Below are positions 17,878 to 27,475 of a stretch of 50,102 nt of DNA, piece after piece; the stretch's first letter is position 1; each line of letters begins with the position of its first letter. The translations under genes and the position numbers were made by a program. Source of the DNA: UBA1926 sp002337215 (lineage in GTDB: Bacteria > Planctomycetota > Phycisphaerae > Phycisphaerales > UBA1924); the NCBI GenBank assembly GCA_963973795.1, contig CAXBAF010000026.1, positions 1-50,102 of the forward strand. The letters run 5' to 3'. The notes beneath the pieces were generated by a model that did no database searches, was not told the origin of the DNA, and saw only the letters and a program-made list of their open reading frames with translations.

Positions 17878-18963
17878 ATGACCTCTTCCGATGCAAGGCC
17901 GAGCGAGGCGAGCGACGCGAAACCCCGTCGAGGGCGGGATGTCTCGATCCGGCGGGTCGCCGAGATGTCGGGTGTCTCCATCGCGACCGTGAGCCGCGTG
18001 CTCAACAACCCCGACCTCGTCGCACGGAACACGACCGAACGCGTCCAGCGCGCCGTCCGCGAGCTCGGGTACCGCCCCAACCTGTTCGCCAAAAGCCTGC
18101 TCAGCAAACGGAGCCGGGTGATCGGCGTCTCGCTGCCCGACATCCACGGCGAGTTCTACGCCGAGCTCATGCACGCCGCCGACCGCCGCGCCCGCGAGCT
18201 GGGCTATCACCTGCTCGTCAGCGCCGGGGCGCACCAGGAAGACGCGCCCAGAACAGATAACGACAGCACCGGTGCCGGCTTCGCCATCGACCTCGTCGAT
18301 GGGCTCATCGTCATGCTCACCGAGCAATCCCGATCCGACCTCGAGGCGATCGCCCGGCTCAACATCCCGACCGCCGTGATCGGGTGCGACCGCCCCGGCG
18401 CACGGGTCGAGACCATCACCTACGACAACATCCTCGGCGCCGAGCAGGCCACCGAGCATCTTCTTGAGGGGACTCCACCCGAAAGGTGCTACTTCGTCGG
18501 CGCGCACAAGGGCAACCTCGACTCCGACGACCGCGCGCGCGCATTCACCGACACCCTGCGCGCCCGGGGCCACGAACCCGACACCGACCAGATCGCCTAC
18601 GGCGAGTTCACCTTCGAGTGGGGCTGGGACTGGGCCTCCTCGCGCATGGACGCCGACGCGCTCGCCGGCGCCGCCGTCTTCGCCGCCAACGACGAGATCG
18701 CCGTGGGCATCGCCAACGCGGCCCGCGAACGAGGCCTCGAGATGCCCCGCGATATCCGACTCGTCGGCTTCGACGACTCCCGGATCTGCACGCTCCTCCG
18801 CCCCGAGATCTCGTCGGTCCGCGTCCCCATCCCCGATCTCGCGAGCGAAGCCATCGACGCGCTCGTGCGCCGGATCGAGTCCCCGGAACGCGACCCGAAG
18901 CACACCCGACTCGCGACCAGCCTCGTCATCCGAGACAGCAGCCGGCTCAAGGAACGCGCATGA
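17878..18963 (+). CDS. LacI-family transcriptional repressor
   Basis: The protein is 361 residues. Residues 22-70 hold the LacI helix-turn-helix and hinge (VSIRRVAEMSGVSIATVSRV, then LNNPDLV and GYRPNLFAKSL). The rest is a periplasmic-binding-protein-like sugar-sensing domain, with IGVSLPDIHGEFYAELM at its start and VGFDDSRICTLLRPEISSV near the end. ATG 17878 is the only usable in-frame start before the helix-turn-helix, though no good ribosome site precedes it. It should bind the three 14-bp operators of the locus and release them on an inducer, perhaps the disaccharide handled by GH94. Its stop overlaps the next start as ATGA. Confidence 0.94.
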   Translation: MTSSDARPSEASDAKPRRGRDVSIRRVAEMSGVSIATVSRVLNNPDLVARNTTERVQRAVRELGYRPNLFAKSLLSKRSRVIGVSLPDIHGEFYAELMHAADRRARELGYHLLVSAGAHQEDAPRTDNDSTGAGFAIDLVDGLIVMLTEQSRSDLEAIARLNIPTAVIGCDRPGARVETITYDNILGAEQATEHLLEGTPPERCYFVGAHKGNLDSDDRARAFTDTLRARGHEPDTDQIAYGEFTFEWGWDWASSRMDADALAGAAVFAANDEIAVGIANAARERGLEMPRDIRLVGFDDSRICTLLRPEISSVRVPIPDLASEAIDALVRRIESPERDPKHTRLATSLVIRDSSRLKERA

Positions 18964-21320
18964 AACCGGCAAGACCACAATCCGCCCACGCGACAGTCCG
19001 TGTGACAGTCCGCGCGACCGCCCTCGCCTGCATCGCCTCCGCAGCCAACCTCGCGGCGGCGACGCCGACCGCCGAGCCGTGGCCCTTCGCGGATCTGGGC
19101 CGGGTCTCGGCGACCGCCGCGGCCTCTCTCTCCGGCACCTACGCGGTATCGAGCACGGAAACCGACGCGATCGAGGTCCGCGGGATCCGGGGCGAACTCC
19201 TCCGCCGGATCGAGCGCACGGAACTGTCCGCCATGCTCCCCTGGACAACGCTGTCCGCGGACGGCGACGGCCCCTCCGCCCTCGCGCTCAGCGATTCAGG
19301 CCGACTGCTCTTCGTGATCGTCCACGACGACGAGCCCGCGCCCGACGGGTTCGGGGGCGACGCCATCCTCCGATTTGACCTCGTGCTCGGCACATCTTCC
19401 ACGTTCTCACGCACCGAGTTGAGCGACGTGACCGAACCCGCCGCCGACCCCGGTGTCTCCCTCGCCCACCACGCCGGAACGCTCTACGCGGGCGGCGCGG
19501 ACGCGACCGTGCGTGCGCACGCGGCCGGCAAGGACGCGACGTTCTCGATCCTCCCGCAGACCGCGACGCTGAGCGGTGCGGTGCGTGGGCTCGCGATCGA
19601 CCGCGACTTCGGACTCGTTTATGCGCTCACGCCCAACGCGCTCTGGCGCGCGCCCACCGGCGCATCGCTGGGTTTCGTGTTCGCGGGCGTGCTCAACGGC
19701 GGCACCGGGCTCGCAACCGGACCCGCCGTCGGGACCGCAGGGAACGGCGATCTCTTTGTCAGCAAGGCGATGGGCGGCCCGGGCGACGGGGGAGAAATCC
19801 TCCGCATCCCCAACGGGCAGGCGATCGGCCTCTCGACGCTCGCCCCCGAGTTCTACGCGGCGGTCGATCGGCCCGCCGCGGATCTCGACGCGACCCCGTG
19901 CGGCCGGCTTCTGGTCGCCACCGACGCCGGCGCGCGCATCATCGCCGACGACGCCGACCCCAGGCTCGGATTCGAGGCATGGCTGCGCGACGAGTTCGCG
20001 CAGGTCGTCTCGCTTGCGCGTGGGCTGATCGCGCCCGACGGCGAGCCCGCCGGATGGGTGATCGACGCGGATGTGCGCGCGGGGGAGTCCCGGTTCCACC
20101 CGGCGTCCCCCGACGGCGCGGCGTGGGCGGTGCTCCTGCTGCTGATGGACGACCGACTCAACGACGCGCCCGACGCGCGCTCGTTGGTCGGGGAAATCCT
20201 GACCCGCTATGCCGGACTCGCAGGCGACGGGATCGCGCCGTCGAGATCCGCCGACGGGATCTACCGGCACTGGCTCGATCCGTTCACGGGCGGCGTGAAG
20301 CCGGGATGGTCCGACGAATTCGCAACGCTCAGCACGATGAAGATCGTCCTCGCGGCGGACCGTGCGAGGCGCTTCTACCCCTCGGACGCCGGCATCGCAG
20401 CAGCGGCGGACGCGATCATCGATGGCGTCACGAACTGGGACGCATACATCGACGCGAACGATGCGCTGTTCTTCCGGGCCGCCCAAGCCGGCGGACCGAC
20501 GGGCGGCGCGGCACGCCCGTTCCACGAGGGGATCATCTTCGTCGAGCAGGCCGAGGTCTTCGGGGGCGTGGTCGGCGTGCTCGATCGCTGGCTGCAGCGT
20601 GCGCGCTGGCCGAGCGCCGAATTCGCATCGGGGATGCCCGTAACGGTGAACTCGCAGGGGCAGCACCTCCCCGCGTTCGTCTCGCTTTATTCCTCGCTCG
20701 TGCAGGAGCCCTTCCGCGAAAATCTCTCCTGGGCGACCCACATCGACCACCTGCTCGGCTCGCACGCCGCGTGGACCGACGACGCGGGCCCGAAGCACAT
20801 GACGGTGTTCAGCGCCGGCGCGACCGCGCCCCAATGGGGCGGCTACCACGCCGACTCGCTGAGCGACCACCCGGGCGATGTCACAACCTTCCCCTCGCTC
20901 ATGGCGTTCTCGAGAGACGGGCGGACAGGCCCCGCCGTGAGCGCGTACGAGGCGTACCGCCGCGGCGCCCGCCAATCGTTCGCGGGCGGGGCGTCGATCC
21001 TCTACCGCCGGTCCGACGAACTGCCCGGCTACGCGTTCAACGACGCGGGGCTGCCCGATGTCGCGCTCGGCGCGCTCGGGCTCGCCGAACTCATCCAGCC
21101 CGGCTCGGTCGAAACCGTGCTCGCGGGTGGATACAACGAAGCGGGCTGCGTCGCGGATCTTGCACCGCCGTTCCGCGTGCTCGATCTCGCCGACATCAAC
21201 GCGTTCGTCTCGTCCTTCGTGGCGGGTTTCGGTCCGGCGGACCTCGCCGAGCCGTACGGGGTGCTCGACCTTGCTGACATCAACGCGTTCGTTGGTTCAT
21301 TCGTAGGCGGGTGCCCCTAG
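18960..21320 (+). CDS. secreted (alpha/alpha)-barrel-like protein with GC-type dockerin
   Basis: The protein is 786 residues. The ATG overlaps the lacI stop (ATGA), and a signal peptide follows (ALACIASAANLAAA). Residues to about 340 are repeat-like beta sheet with propeller-like spacing (FADLGRVSATAAASLSGTYA, ALALSDSGRLLFV). From about 360 to 720 a helical region has GIYRHWLDPFTGG, then DEFATLSTMKIVLAADRARRF, which echoes the GxYYHFLD and EVSTIDTALLLAG motifs of the GH144/PF10091 barrel. It may be a distant hydrolase or a binding protein. The tail is a GC-type dockerin made of two VLDLADINAFV half-repeats bracketed by Cys, and lacks the usual calcium-loop half. It is coupled to lacI, so it is regulated with it. 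Confidence 0.85.
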   Translation: MKPARPQSAHATVRVTVRATALACIASAANLAAATPTAEPWPFADLGRVSATAAASLSGTYAVSSTETDAIEVRGIRGELLRRIERTELSAMLPWTTLSADGDGPSALALSDSGRLLFVIVHDDEPAPDGFGGDAILRFDLVLGTSSTFSRTELSDVTEPAADPGVSLAHHAGTLYAGGADATVRAHAAGKDATFSILPQTATLSGAVRGLAIDRDFGLVYALTPNALWRAPTGASLGFVFAGVLNGGTGLATGPAVGTAGNGDLFVSKAMGGPGDGGEILRIPNGQAIGLSTLAPEFYAAVDRPAADLDATPCGRLLVATDAGARIIADDADPRLGFEAWLRDEFAQVVSLARGLIAPDGEPAGWVIDADVRAGESRFHPASPDGAAWAVLLLLMDDRLNDAPDARSLVGEILTRYAGLAGDGIAPSRSADGIYRHWLDPFTGGVKPGWSDEFATLSTMKIVLAADRARRFYPSDAGIAAAADAIIDGVTNWDAYIDANDALFFRAAQAGGPTGGAARPFHEGIIFVEQAEVFGGVVGVLDRWLQRARWPSAEFASGMPVTVNSQGQHLPAFVSLYSSLVQEPFRENLSWATHIDHLLGSHAAWTDDAGPKHMTVFSAGATAPQWGGYHADSLSDHPGDVTTFPSLMAFSRDGRTGPAVSAYEAYRRGARQSFAGGASILYRRSDELPGYAFNDAGLPDVALGALGLAELIQPGSVETVLAGGYNEAGCVADLAPPFRVLDLADINAFVSSFVAGFGPADLAEPYGVLDLADINAFVGSFVGGCP

Positions 21321-21392
21321 GGGACATCGGGGTCGACCGATCCGGCAACGAGCCGCGGGATTCGGTGCGGCGGCCCCTCCCGCGTGTCGCGC

Positions 21393-24092
21393 TCAATCGG
21401 TGTCGGTCACGAGCGAATCGAGTTTCGAGAGCGTCGCCTCGTCGGCGCCCGCGCGGCGCGCATCGGCGAGCAGACCGCTCAGCACCCGGTCGGCCTGCGC
21501 ACGATCCCCGATGGTGCGGAGCGCGCGCACGCGGGTCGCCCCCGCGAGGTACCGGCTCGGGCTCGAAGCGGGGAGACTCGCCATCGCCCGGGCGGCGAAC
21601 GCCTCGGCCTCGTGCCACCTGCCGAGTTCGAAGCACGCGTCGGCGATCGCCCGAACCGTGTACGCCGTCTGCGCGTGATCATCACCCCACTGCTTCTCTC
21701 GCAGGGGGAGGATCCGCTCGAGCAACGCGAGCCCATCATCGGGGCGACCGGCCTCGATGAGCGCGCGCCCGAGTTCCTGGTGCGCCGAGACGTGCGGGAT
21801 GGAGTCCTCGCCGTACTGGTTCGCCGCATTCTCGGCGAACGCCTCGGCGACCCCGATCGCCTCGTCGGCGGCGCCGGCGCGGAGGAAGACGCCGACCGCG
21901 CGGCGTTGCATGCCGGTGAGGGTTCCGTGCGCGGGGCCCAAGACGTTCTGCGCACGGCGGAGCGTGTCTCGCATTGTCTCGATGCCCTCGGCGGCGCGTC
22001 CTGCGTCGACCAGGGCCTCGGCGAGCTTGAACTCGAGCTCGATGGACCGGGTGTGGTCCACGCCCAGCGCGGAACGGCTCAGGTCGTAGGCGGAGCGGAA
22101 CGCCTCGGCCGCCTGCTTCGTCTCGCCCGCGCGGCTCAGCGTCCCCGCGTAGAACCGCAGCGCAAGCATGCGCAGGCTGTTCCCGTCGTAGGTCGCGTTC
22201 CGGGTCCGCCGTTCGATGTCGCGGACGGTGGCGCTGCGCTGCTCGGCGTCCTCGATGTACTCGCTCGCGCGGAGCGAGGCGCGCATCGCGAGCGGATGAT
22301 CCGACCCGAGTTGTTCGCGGGTGCGCTGCGCGATATCGCGGATCGCCGCGCCGGACTCCTTGTGCCGCCCCGGGATCATGAGCATGGCGAGGGACCGCTC
22401 GAACTCCCACGCGAGACTCTGCTCGCGGTCTTCCTTGGAACCGAGCGCGTTGCTCCCGGCGGTGCGGTCTGCGAGGATCGCGATCGCCTCATCGAGCGCG
22501 GCGACCGCCTCGCGATCGCGTCCGAGACGCGCATAGGCGATGCCGATGCGTCCCTTGATGTCGGCGAGGAGCTCCGGGTCGCCCGCGAAACGCTCCGCCG
22601 CGTTCCGGTCGGCGGCGTCGAGCAGATCGGCGGCGGTGAGTTCGCCGCCCGGCTTCGCGTCGGGGTCGGCCGCCGAGATCATGTCCTCAACAAGGAACCG
22701 GGTCACGAATCGTGCGCGCTCGGTCTGTCGGCCCGATTCGGCGAGCGCGCTCTCCGCAACCCTGGTCTGGTCGAGCGCACGGTTCCATCCCATGACCGCC
22801 AGCGCCAGCGCGGCGCAGAGCAGGAGGACCGCGGCGGCCCCGAGCGCTACGGCGGCCTTGTGCCGGGCCGCGAACTTCCGAGTCGTGTACCACACGCTCG
22901 GCGGGGCGGCGAGAACCGGGCGTCCATCGAGGTACCGCGCCAGGTCGTCGGCGAACTCGCTCACGGAGGCATAGCGATCTTCCGGGTCCCAAGCGACACA
23001 CTTGAGCACGATGCGATCGAGATCGCCCCGCAGAGCGGACGGGGTCGCGACGGGCGCGGCGTCCGACCGCGCGAGCCGGCTCGGGGGCGTCGCGGCGATC
23101 GGCCCCGATCTGGTGTCCTCGGAGGATGATGGTGGGCGCGGCGTCTTTCCTGTGAGGAGTTCGCAGAGGATCACGCCCAGGGCGTACACGTCTGTGCGCG
23201 TGTCGACTGTACCTCCCGCGCCGGCCTGCTCGGGGCTCATATAGCGCGGGGTGCCGATCGCGCGCACGGTCCGCGGCTCGTGCTCGTTGCCGGGATCGTC
23301 GTCGGCGAGCGCGCGCGCGATGCCGAAGTCGATGATGCGGGGGCGCAGAACGCCGTCCTCTTCGGCCACCAGAATGTTGGTGGGCTTGAGATCTCGGTGC
23401 ACGATCGCGCGCTGGTGGGCGTGGTGGACGGCCCGCGCGATCCGCCCCACGAGGGCGACCCGATGGCGGAGCGACAGATCCTTCTCCTCGGCGAACTTTG
23501 CCAGCGGGATCCCGCGGACGAGTTCCATCGCGACGAAGAGCCGGCCTTCGGGCGTCCCTCCGGCGTCGAGGATCTTGACGATGTCGGGGTGGTCCATCCG
23601 CGCCAGGAACCGGCGTTCGTCGGCGAATCGCGCGATGAGGTCCTCGGACTCGAGGCCCGGCTTGAGGATCTTGATCGCGATCTCGCGCTCGATGGGCGCG
23701 TGCTGTCGGGCGCGGTAGACGGTGCCGTGCCCGCCCTCGCCGATCTTCTCGATGATCTCATAGGGACCGACGGCGGCGGGCATCCTGGGCGATCGATGCC
23801 GGGCGGATTCGCTGGCGGCTGCACGGTCGGTCGCCTGGGTGGAACCGACGCCCTGGGTGTCTTCGACGAGGAAGTCTGTCGCGTCGGCGTGGCTGGCGAG
23901 GAGCCGGAGGACCATCGCGCCCATCGCGGACTTCGCCCCGCATGTTGATTCAATAAAGGCGAGGCGCGAGTCGCTGGGCTTGTCGATCGCCCCGGCGAAG
24001 ATCTCCTTGGCGCGCGACCAATCGAGGTGCTCGGCGGTCGTTGCCTCGCTGGTGTCCCTGTTTGACATTTTGCTCGCGGTGCGTTCTCGCAT
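21393..24092 (-). CDS. membrane-anchored Ser/Thr protein kinase with TPR-like C-terminus
   Basis: The protein is about 899 residues. The kinase domain has GEGGHGTVYRA, lysine 141 in IAIKIL, HRDLKPTN with Asp near 234 and DFG near 255-257. A membrane helix lies at about 412-435 (AAVLLLCAALALAVMGW). The rest is a long helical repeat region with TPR-like Ala/Leu spacing (AYARLGRDREAVAALDEAI). Possible starts are GTG 24095, ATG 24092 and ATG 24068; none has a strong ribosome site. It follows the sigma gene by about 33 bases on the same strand, repeating the arrangement at 350-3546. It probably acts with that sigma factor in envelope signalling. Confidence 0.92.
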   Translation of the reverse strand: MRERTASKMSNRDTSEATTAEHLDWSRAKEIFAGAIDKPSDSRLAFIESTCGAKSAMGAMVLRLLASHADATDFLVEDTQGVGSTQATDRAAASESARHRSPRMPAAVGPYEIIEKIGEGGHGTVYRARQHAPIEREIAIKILKPGLESEDLIARFADERRFLARMDHPDIVKILDAGGTPEGRLFVAMELVRGIPLAKFAEEKDLSLRHRVALVGRIARAVHHAHQRAIVHRDLKPTNILVAEEDGVLRPRIIDFGIARALADDDPGNEHEPRTVRAIGTPRYMSPEQAGAGGTVDTRTDVYALGVILCELLTGKTPRPPSSSEDTRSGPIAATPPSRLARSDAAPVATPSALRGDLDRIVLKCVAWDPEDRYASVSEFADDLARYLDGRPVLAAPPSVWYTTRKFAARHKAAVALGAAAVLLLCAALALAVMGWNRALDQTRVAESALAESGRQTERARFVTRFLVEDMISAADPDAKPGGELTAADLLDAADRNAAERFAGDPELLADIKGRIGIAYARLGRDREAVAALDEAIAILADRTAGSNALGSKEDREQSLAWEFERSLAMLMIPGRHKESGAAIRDIAQRTREQLGSDHPLAMRASLRASEYIEDAEQRSATVRDIERRTRNATYDGNSLRMLALRFYAGTLSRAGETKQAAEAFRSAYDLSRSALGVDHTRSIELEFKLAEALVDAGRAAEGIETMRDTLRRAQNVLGPAHGTLTGMQRRAVGVFLRAGAADEAIGVAEAFAENAANQYGEDSIPHVSAHQELGRALIEAGRPDDGLALLERILPLREKQWGDDHAQTAYTVRAIADACFELGRWHEAEAFAARAMASLPASSPSRYLAGATRVRALRTIGDRAQADRVLSGLLADARRAGADEATLSKLDSLVTDTD

Positions 24093-24125
24093 CACTGGTC
24101 TCGCTCGCGTGCGTCCGGGGCGTGG

Positions 24126-24749
24126 TCAGCCTGTCTCGTCATCCCTGATCGCGTCGCGCAGCCATGCGCGGGCGAACTCCCAGTCGCGTTTCACCGTCCG
24201 GTCTGAGACGTCCAGCATCTGAGCGATCGACTCGATGGGCTGGGCGGCGTAGAACCGGAGCCGGACGACGAGCGCCGCGCGCTCATCCATATGTTCCAAG
24301 CGTGAGATCGCCTCATCGAGTGACAGCAATTCTTGCGGTTCGAGCGATTCCGCGGCATCGAGCGCGTCGAGGCTGACCCGGGCACCCCGCTCGCTCCGCG
24401 GGCCGCCCCGCTTCACGGCGGCCCTTGATCGGGCGTGATCGATCAGCACGCGGCGCATCGCGGTCGCCGCGGCCGAGAAGAACCCGATCCTGTCCTCAAA
24501 GGTTTGTGCGCCGAGGGTCTGGGTGTCCTCCCCGGCGACCCGGAAGAGCCGCAGGTAGGTCTCGTTGACCAGACCGGTCGCCCCGAGCGTGTGATCGGAC
24601 CGTTCGCCCTTCAGACGGGCGCGGGCCATGGTGTGGAGCTCGGCGTAGACGATCTCGACCAGCCGGTCGCGCGCGCTGCGCGACCCTTCCGCTGATTCAC
24701 TCAGCAGGCGGGTGATGTCGCCTTCGTGTGGGTCGGGGGTCGGGCTCAT
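24126..24749 (-). CDS. ECF-type RNA polymerase sigma factor (kinase-linked group)
   Basis: The protein is 207 residues. The start ATG 24749 has GGGAGG 12 bases upstream; the open frame continues to 25676, antisense to the next gene, and that part is rejected. Region 2 shows LGATGLVNETYLRLF and FFSAAATAMRRVLIDHAR. Region 4 shows QPIESIAQMLDVSDRTVKRD followed by WEFARAWLRDAI. It belongs to the same group as the sigma factor at 2941-3546. It is transcribed towards its kinase partner and away from the secreted protein gene at 25032, a possible target. Confidence 0.93.
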   Translation of the reverse strand: MSPTPDPHEGDITRLLSESAEGSRSARDRLVEIVYAELHTMARARLKGERSDHTLGATGLVNETYLRLFRVAGEDTQTLGAQTFEDRIGFFSAAATAMRRVLIDHARSRAAVKRGGPRSERGARVSLDALDAAESLEPQELLSLDEAISRLEHMDERAALVVRLRFYAAQPIESIAQMLDVSDRTVKRDWEFARAWLRDAIRDDETG

Positions 24750-25031
24750 GAGCCGAGCGCCTCCCGCTGAATCCACGGGAGCGAGGGACTCGGGGTGTCG
24801 TGAACAGGATTTTTCGGATTTCTTTTCATCGGCGTGTCCCCCGGGGGCGTGAATCCGCGCCATGACATGCGGCGGGGCCCGTGCAACGCGGGCCGGGGCA
24901 GCGGAACGGCCCGGATCGCCGAGCGGGGCGAACCGCGGGTTGAGCATACCCGCCCCCGCGCCTGAACCGAAACAGGAACCTGCCCCGCGGATCGGGACGA
25001 TCCGGGGGCGCACACCGAAGGGAAGATTGTC

Positions 25032-27407
25032 ATGAATTCGCGAAACGCTATCGTCTGCGCACTCATCGCCGCCGCGGGGACCACGGCCTCGGCCGGGGTA
25101 TTCAGTTGGACCGGTGGTCACGCCGGCGTCTGGAACGACCCGGCGAGCTGGGCCGGGCCTGGCGGCACATACCCCCACCTCGTCACCGATTCGGCGACCA
25201 TCTCCGGTCAGAGCGATTCGGTGAGCCTGGTGGCGAACACGGCGCTCGGGCACCTGAACATCCTCGGCGGCGCGTCCGTCTACTCGGCGGGGCACAGCCT
25301 GTTCGTTGACGGGGACGTCAACATCAACGGTATCGGGAGCGCCCTGAGTGTCTCCGATTCCCCGGCGCTGCGCGACCTCGACGTCGATTCGCTCACGATC
25401 GCCAGCGGCGTTGTCGCGATGTACGGAGGGCTGATGCAGGTCGATGACAGCGTGCTGATCGACGGCCCAAACGGCGGCGCGATCCTGGGGGTCGGCACGG
25501 TCGAGATGAACTCGACCACCGGTGACCTCGTCGTTGGCAAGGGTGGCCTGTGGGCACTCAACGGTGCGGGCCCTGAGACGACGCTTCTGATCGACCGGAC
25601 CGAATCGAGCACCTCCCGCCTCGACATGACGCACCCCGAAAGCGACATCATCGTTTGGGATGGCAAGGCGGTGCACAACAGACTGCCGTACGCCGGCACG
25701 CTGGGCGGCGAGATCAGGGTCAGCAATGTGAACGGCCCGTCCCGCTTCATCAGCGACGAGGGGTTCATCGCGGCCCCGAGTTCACGGATCTCGTTCAGCG
25801 GCTCGGACCAGGTCGAGACCGCGCGGATCGACGCGGCGTTCATGGACTCGTACGGCGAGCTCAATGTCCACAGCAAGGGTCGATTGGTCTCGCCGTTCGT
25901 CGGGCTCCGGGGGACCGGTGTGATCGACGAAGACGCCGAGATCGCCATCGACTCGGCGGCGATGCTCTGGCATTCGTTCTCCTTCAGCGCGACGGGTCCC
26001 AACGCACTGGTTCGTTTTGTCGATGTGAACGGGGCGGTCTCGGTCACGGGCGGCGCGACGGTGTTCGATCTGGGCGAGACGGGTACGTTCGACCTCGACG
26101 GGGGCGGCGCAATGGAGATCTCGATCGCCGATGGTTCGTCGCTGTCGATCCACGCCGGATCGGTGGATACAGGCGCGGAGGTGTTCGGTGGAACGCTGAA
26201 CGTCGCGGGGGGGTTCTTCGTCGAGTACTACGGCTGGCCGCAACTCGGCTGGACCTCGAGCGGCGCGATCAACATGCAGGGCGGCGAGATCACGGGCCGC
26301 CGGTTCATCAACGACGGGACGATCTCCGGCAAGGGCATGATCGATACGACGGTGCACAACGACGGGATTATCGAGGCCGTGGGCGGGACGCTGCAGTTCG
26401 CGACTCTCGATCTCGACGGCTCGGCTGATCTCCCGGGCACCGGGATCACGCGTGCCGAAGAAGGCGACATCGTGGTCACCGGGAACGATGTGGGTGGGTT
26501 CCATCCCACCGCCGGGTCGCTGTATGTCGGCAACGGTGTCGGCATCCGCGAGGTCTTCGAGATGAACAACGGGATCCTGCTGTATGAGAACCTCGAGGGC
26601 TCCGGGCTGATGAGCCTAAACGGCGGGTTCGCGCGGTTCGGGCGTGCCCGGCTGCAAACTGAGTTCGTGTCCACGAATGACTCGATCGTGACGATCTCGG
26701 GTTCGGGTGAGCACGACGCGCTCGAGTTCGTCGATGGCACTGCCTCGATCAACGGCCCGCTCGAGGTCCGAGGGAACGTGATCGTCTGGGACGACGCCAC
26801 GCTCACTGGTGGCGGCACGATCGATGCGTCCTCGACCGTTCAAGGTGTGATGCTCCGGAACGGGTCGAGCACGGGTGATGTGTCCATCGAAGCCTCGGGC
26901 GGCATCGGCGTGGGGGCGTACGGTGAGCCGTCCGGGCAGGCGTCGGCCGCGGGTCTGATGATGCATCCGACCGCCCACCTCGATGTGGACATCGCGGGTG
27001 ACGAGGGCAGCGGCTTGTTCGATCGTCTGGACATCGCAGGCGATGCCCAGGTCGACGGCACGCTGGTCGTCCGGTGGTCGGCCGAGTTGGGCGACGCGCC
27101 GGTGGGTGAGACGTACACCGTGCTCACCGCGGGCAGCGTGTCGGGCGGGTTCGATGGCGTCGACTTCAGCGGGCTGGGCACCAACCGCCGGGCGCAGGTC
27201 AGCGTTCATGCCGACAGCGTCGAGGTGCTGGTGACCTGCCTAACGGACCTGAACGCGGACGGGATCCTCGACCTTGGCGATATCTCGAGTTTCACCGACG
27301 CGTTCACGGACGGTGACATGCTCGCGGATCTCGCGCCGCCCTTCGGCGTGCTCGATCTCAACGACATCAACGCCTTCGTCTTCTTCTTCCAGGGAGGCTG
27401 CAACTGA
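25032..27407 (+). CDS. secreted beta-solenoid-like protein with GC-type dockerin
   Basis: The protein is 791 residues. The ATG has GAAGGGAAG upstream and a signal peptide (NAIVCALIAAAGTTASAG). The mature start FSWTGGHAGVWNDPASWAG resembles passenger domains of autotransporter-like or adhesin proteins. The bulk consists of short G/D-rich beta strands with repeated phrases such as LNILGGASVYSAG and NGTI-like turns, which suggests a parallel beta-helix. The GC-type dockerin tail has its halves in reverse order: the calcium-loop-like DLNADGILDLGDI comes first, then ADLAPPFGVLDLNDINAFV, ending GGCN. It is divergent from the sigma/kinase module. Likely an extracellular structural or adhesive protein. 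Confidence 0.85.
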   Translation: MNSRNAIVCALIAAAGTTASAGVFSWTGGHAGVWNDPASWAGPGGTYPHLVTDSATISGQSDSVSLVANTALGHLNILGGASVYSAGHSLFVDGDVNINGIGSALSVSDSPALRDLDVDSLTIASGVVAMYGGLMQVDDSVLIDGPNGGAILGVGTVEMNSTTGDLVVGKGGLWALNGAGPETTLLIDRTESSTSRLDMTHPESDIIVWDGKAVHNRLPYAGTLGGEIRVSNVNGPSRFISDEGFIAAPSSRISFSGSDQVETARIDAAFMDSYGELNVHSKGRLVSPFVGLRGTGVIDEDAEIAIDSAAMLWHSFSFSATGPNALVRFVDVNGAVSVTGGATVFDLGETGTFDLDGGGAMEISIADGSSLSIHAGSVDTGAEVFGGTLNVAGGFFVEYYGWPQLGWTSSGAINMQGGEITGRRFINDGTISGKGMIDTTVHNDGIIEAVGGTLQFATLDLDGSADLPGTGITRAEEGDIVVTGNDVGGFHPTAGSLYVGNGVGIREVFEMNNGILLYENLEGSGLMSLNGGFARFGRARLQTEFVSTNDSIVTISGSGEHDALEFVDGTASINGPLEVRGNVIVWDDATLTGGGTIDASSTVQGVMLRNGSSTGDVSIEASGGIGVGAYGEPSGQASAAGLMMHPTAHLDVDIAGDEGSGLFDRLDIAGDAQVDGTLVVRWSAELGDAPVGETYTVLTAGSVSGGFDGVDFSGLGTNRRAQVSVHADSVEVLVTCLTDLNADGILDLGDISSFTDAFTDGDMLADLAPPFGVLDLNDINAFVFFFQGGCN

Positions 27408-27436
27408 GCCTCTGACCCTGATCCGTCTCACAAACC

Positions 27437-27475
27437 ACCCCGGCGGTCGTTCTCCGACCGCCGGGGTTTCTCTTT
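27437..27475 (+). terminator. intrinsic terminator of the 25032-27407 gene
   Basis: A perfect 13-bp GC-rich stem (27437-27449 with 27455-27467, loop TTCTC) is followed by TTCTCTTT, 30 bases after the stop codon. Confidence 0.88.

Noticed and set aside
18486..18959. N-terminal extension of the 18960 gene through lacI
   Set aside because: The extension is an Arg-rich shadow of lacI; the ATGA overlap and signal peptide at 18960 mark the true start.
24750..25676. Extension of the second sigma factor frame
   Set aside because: It is antisense to the start of the secreted protein gene, and ATG 24749 with GGGAGG fits the sigma family length.
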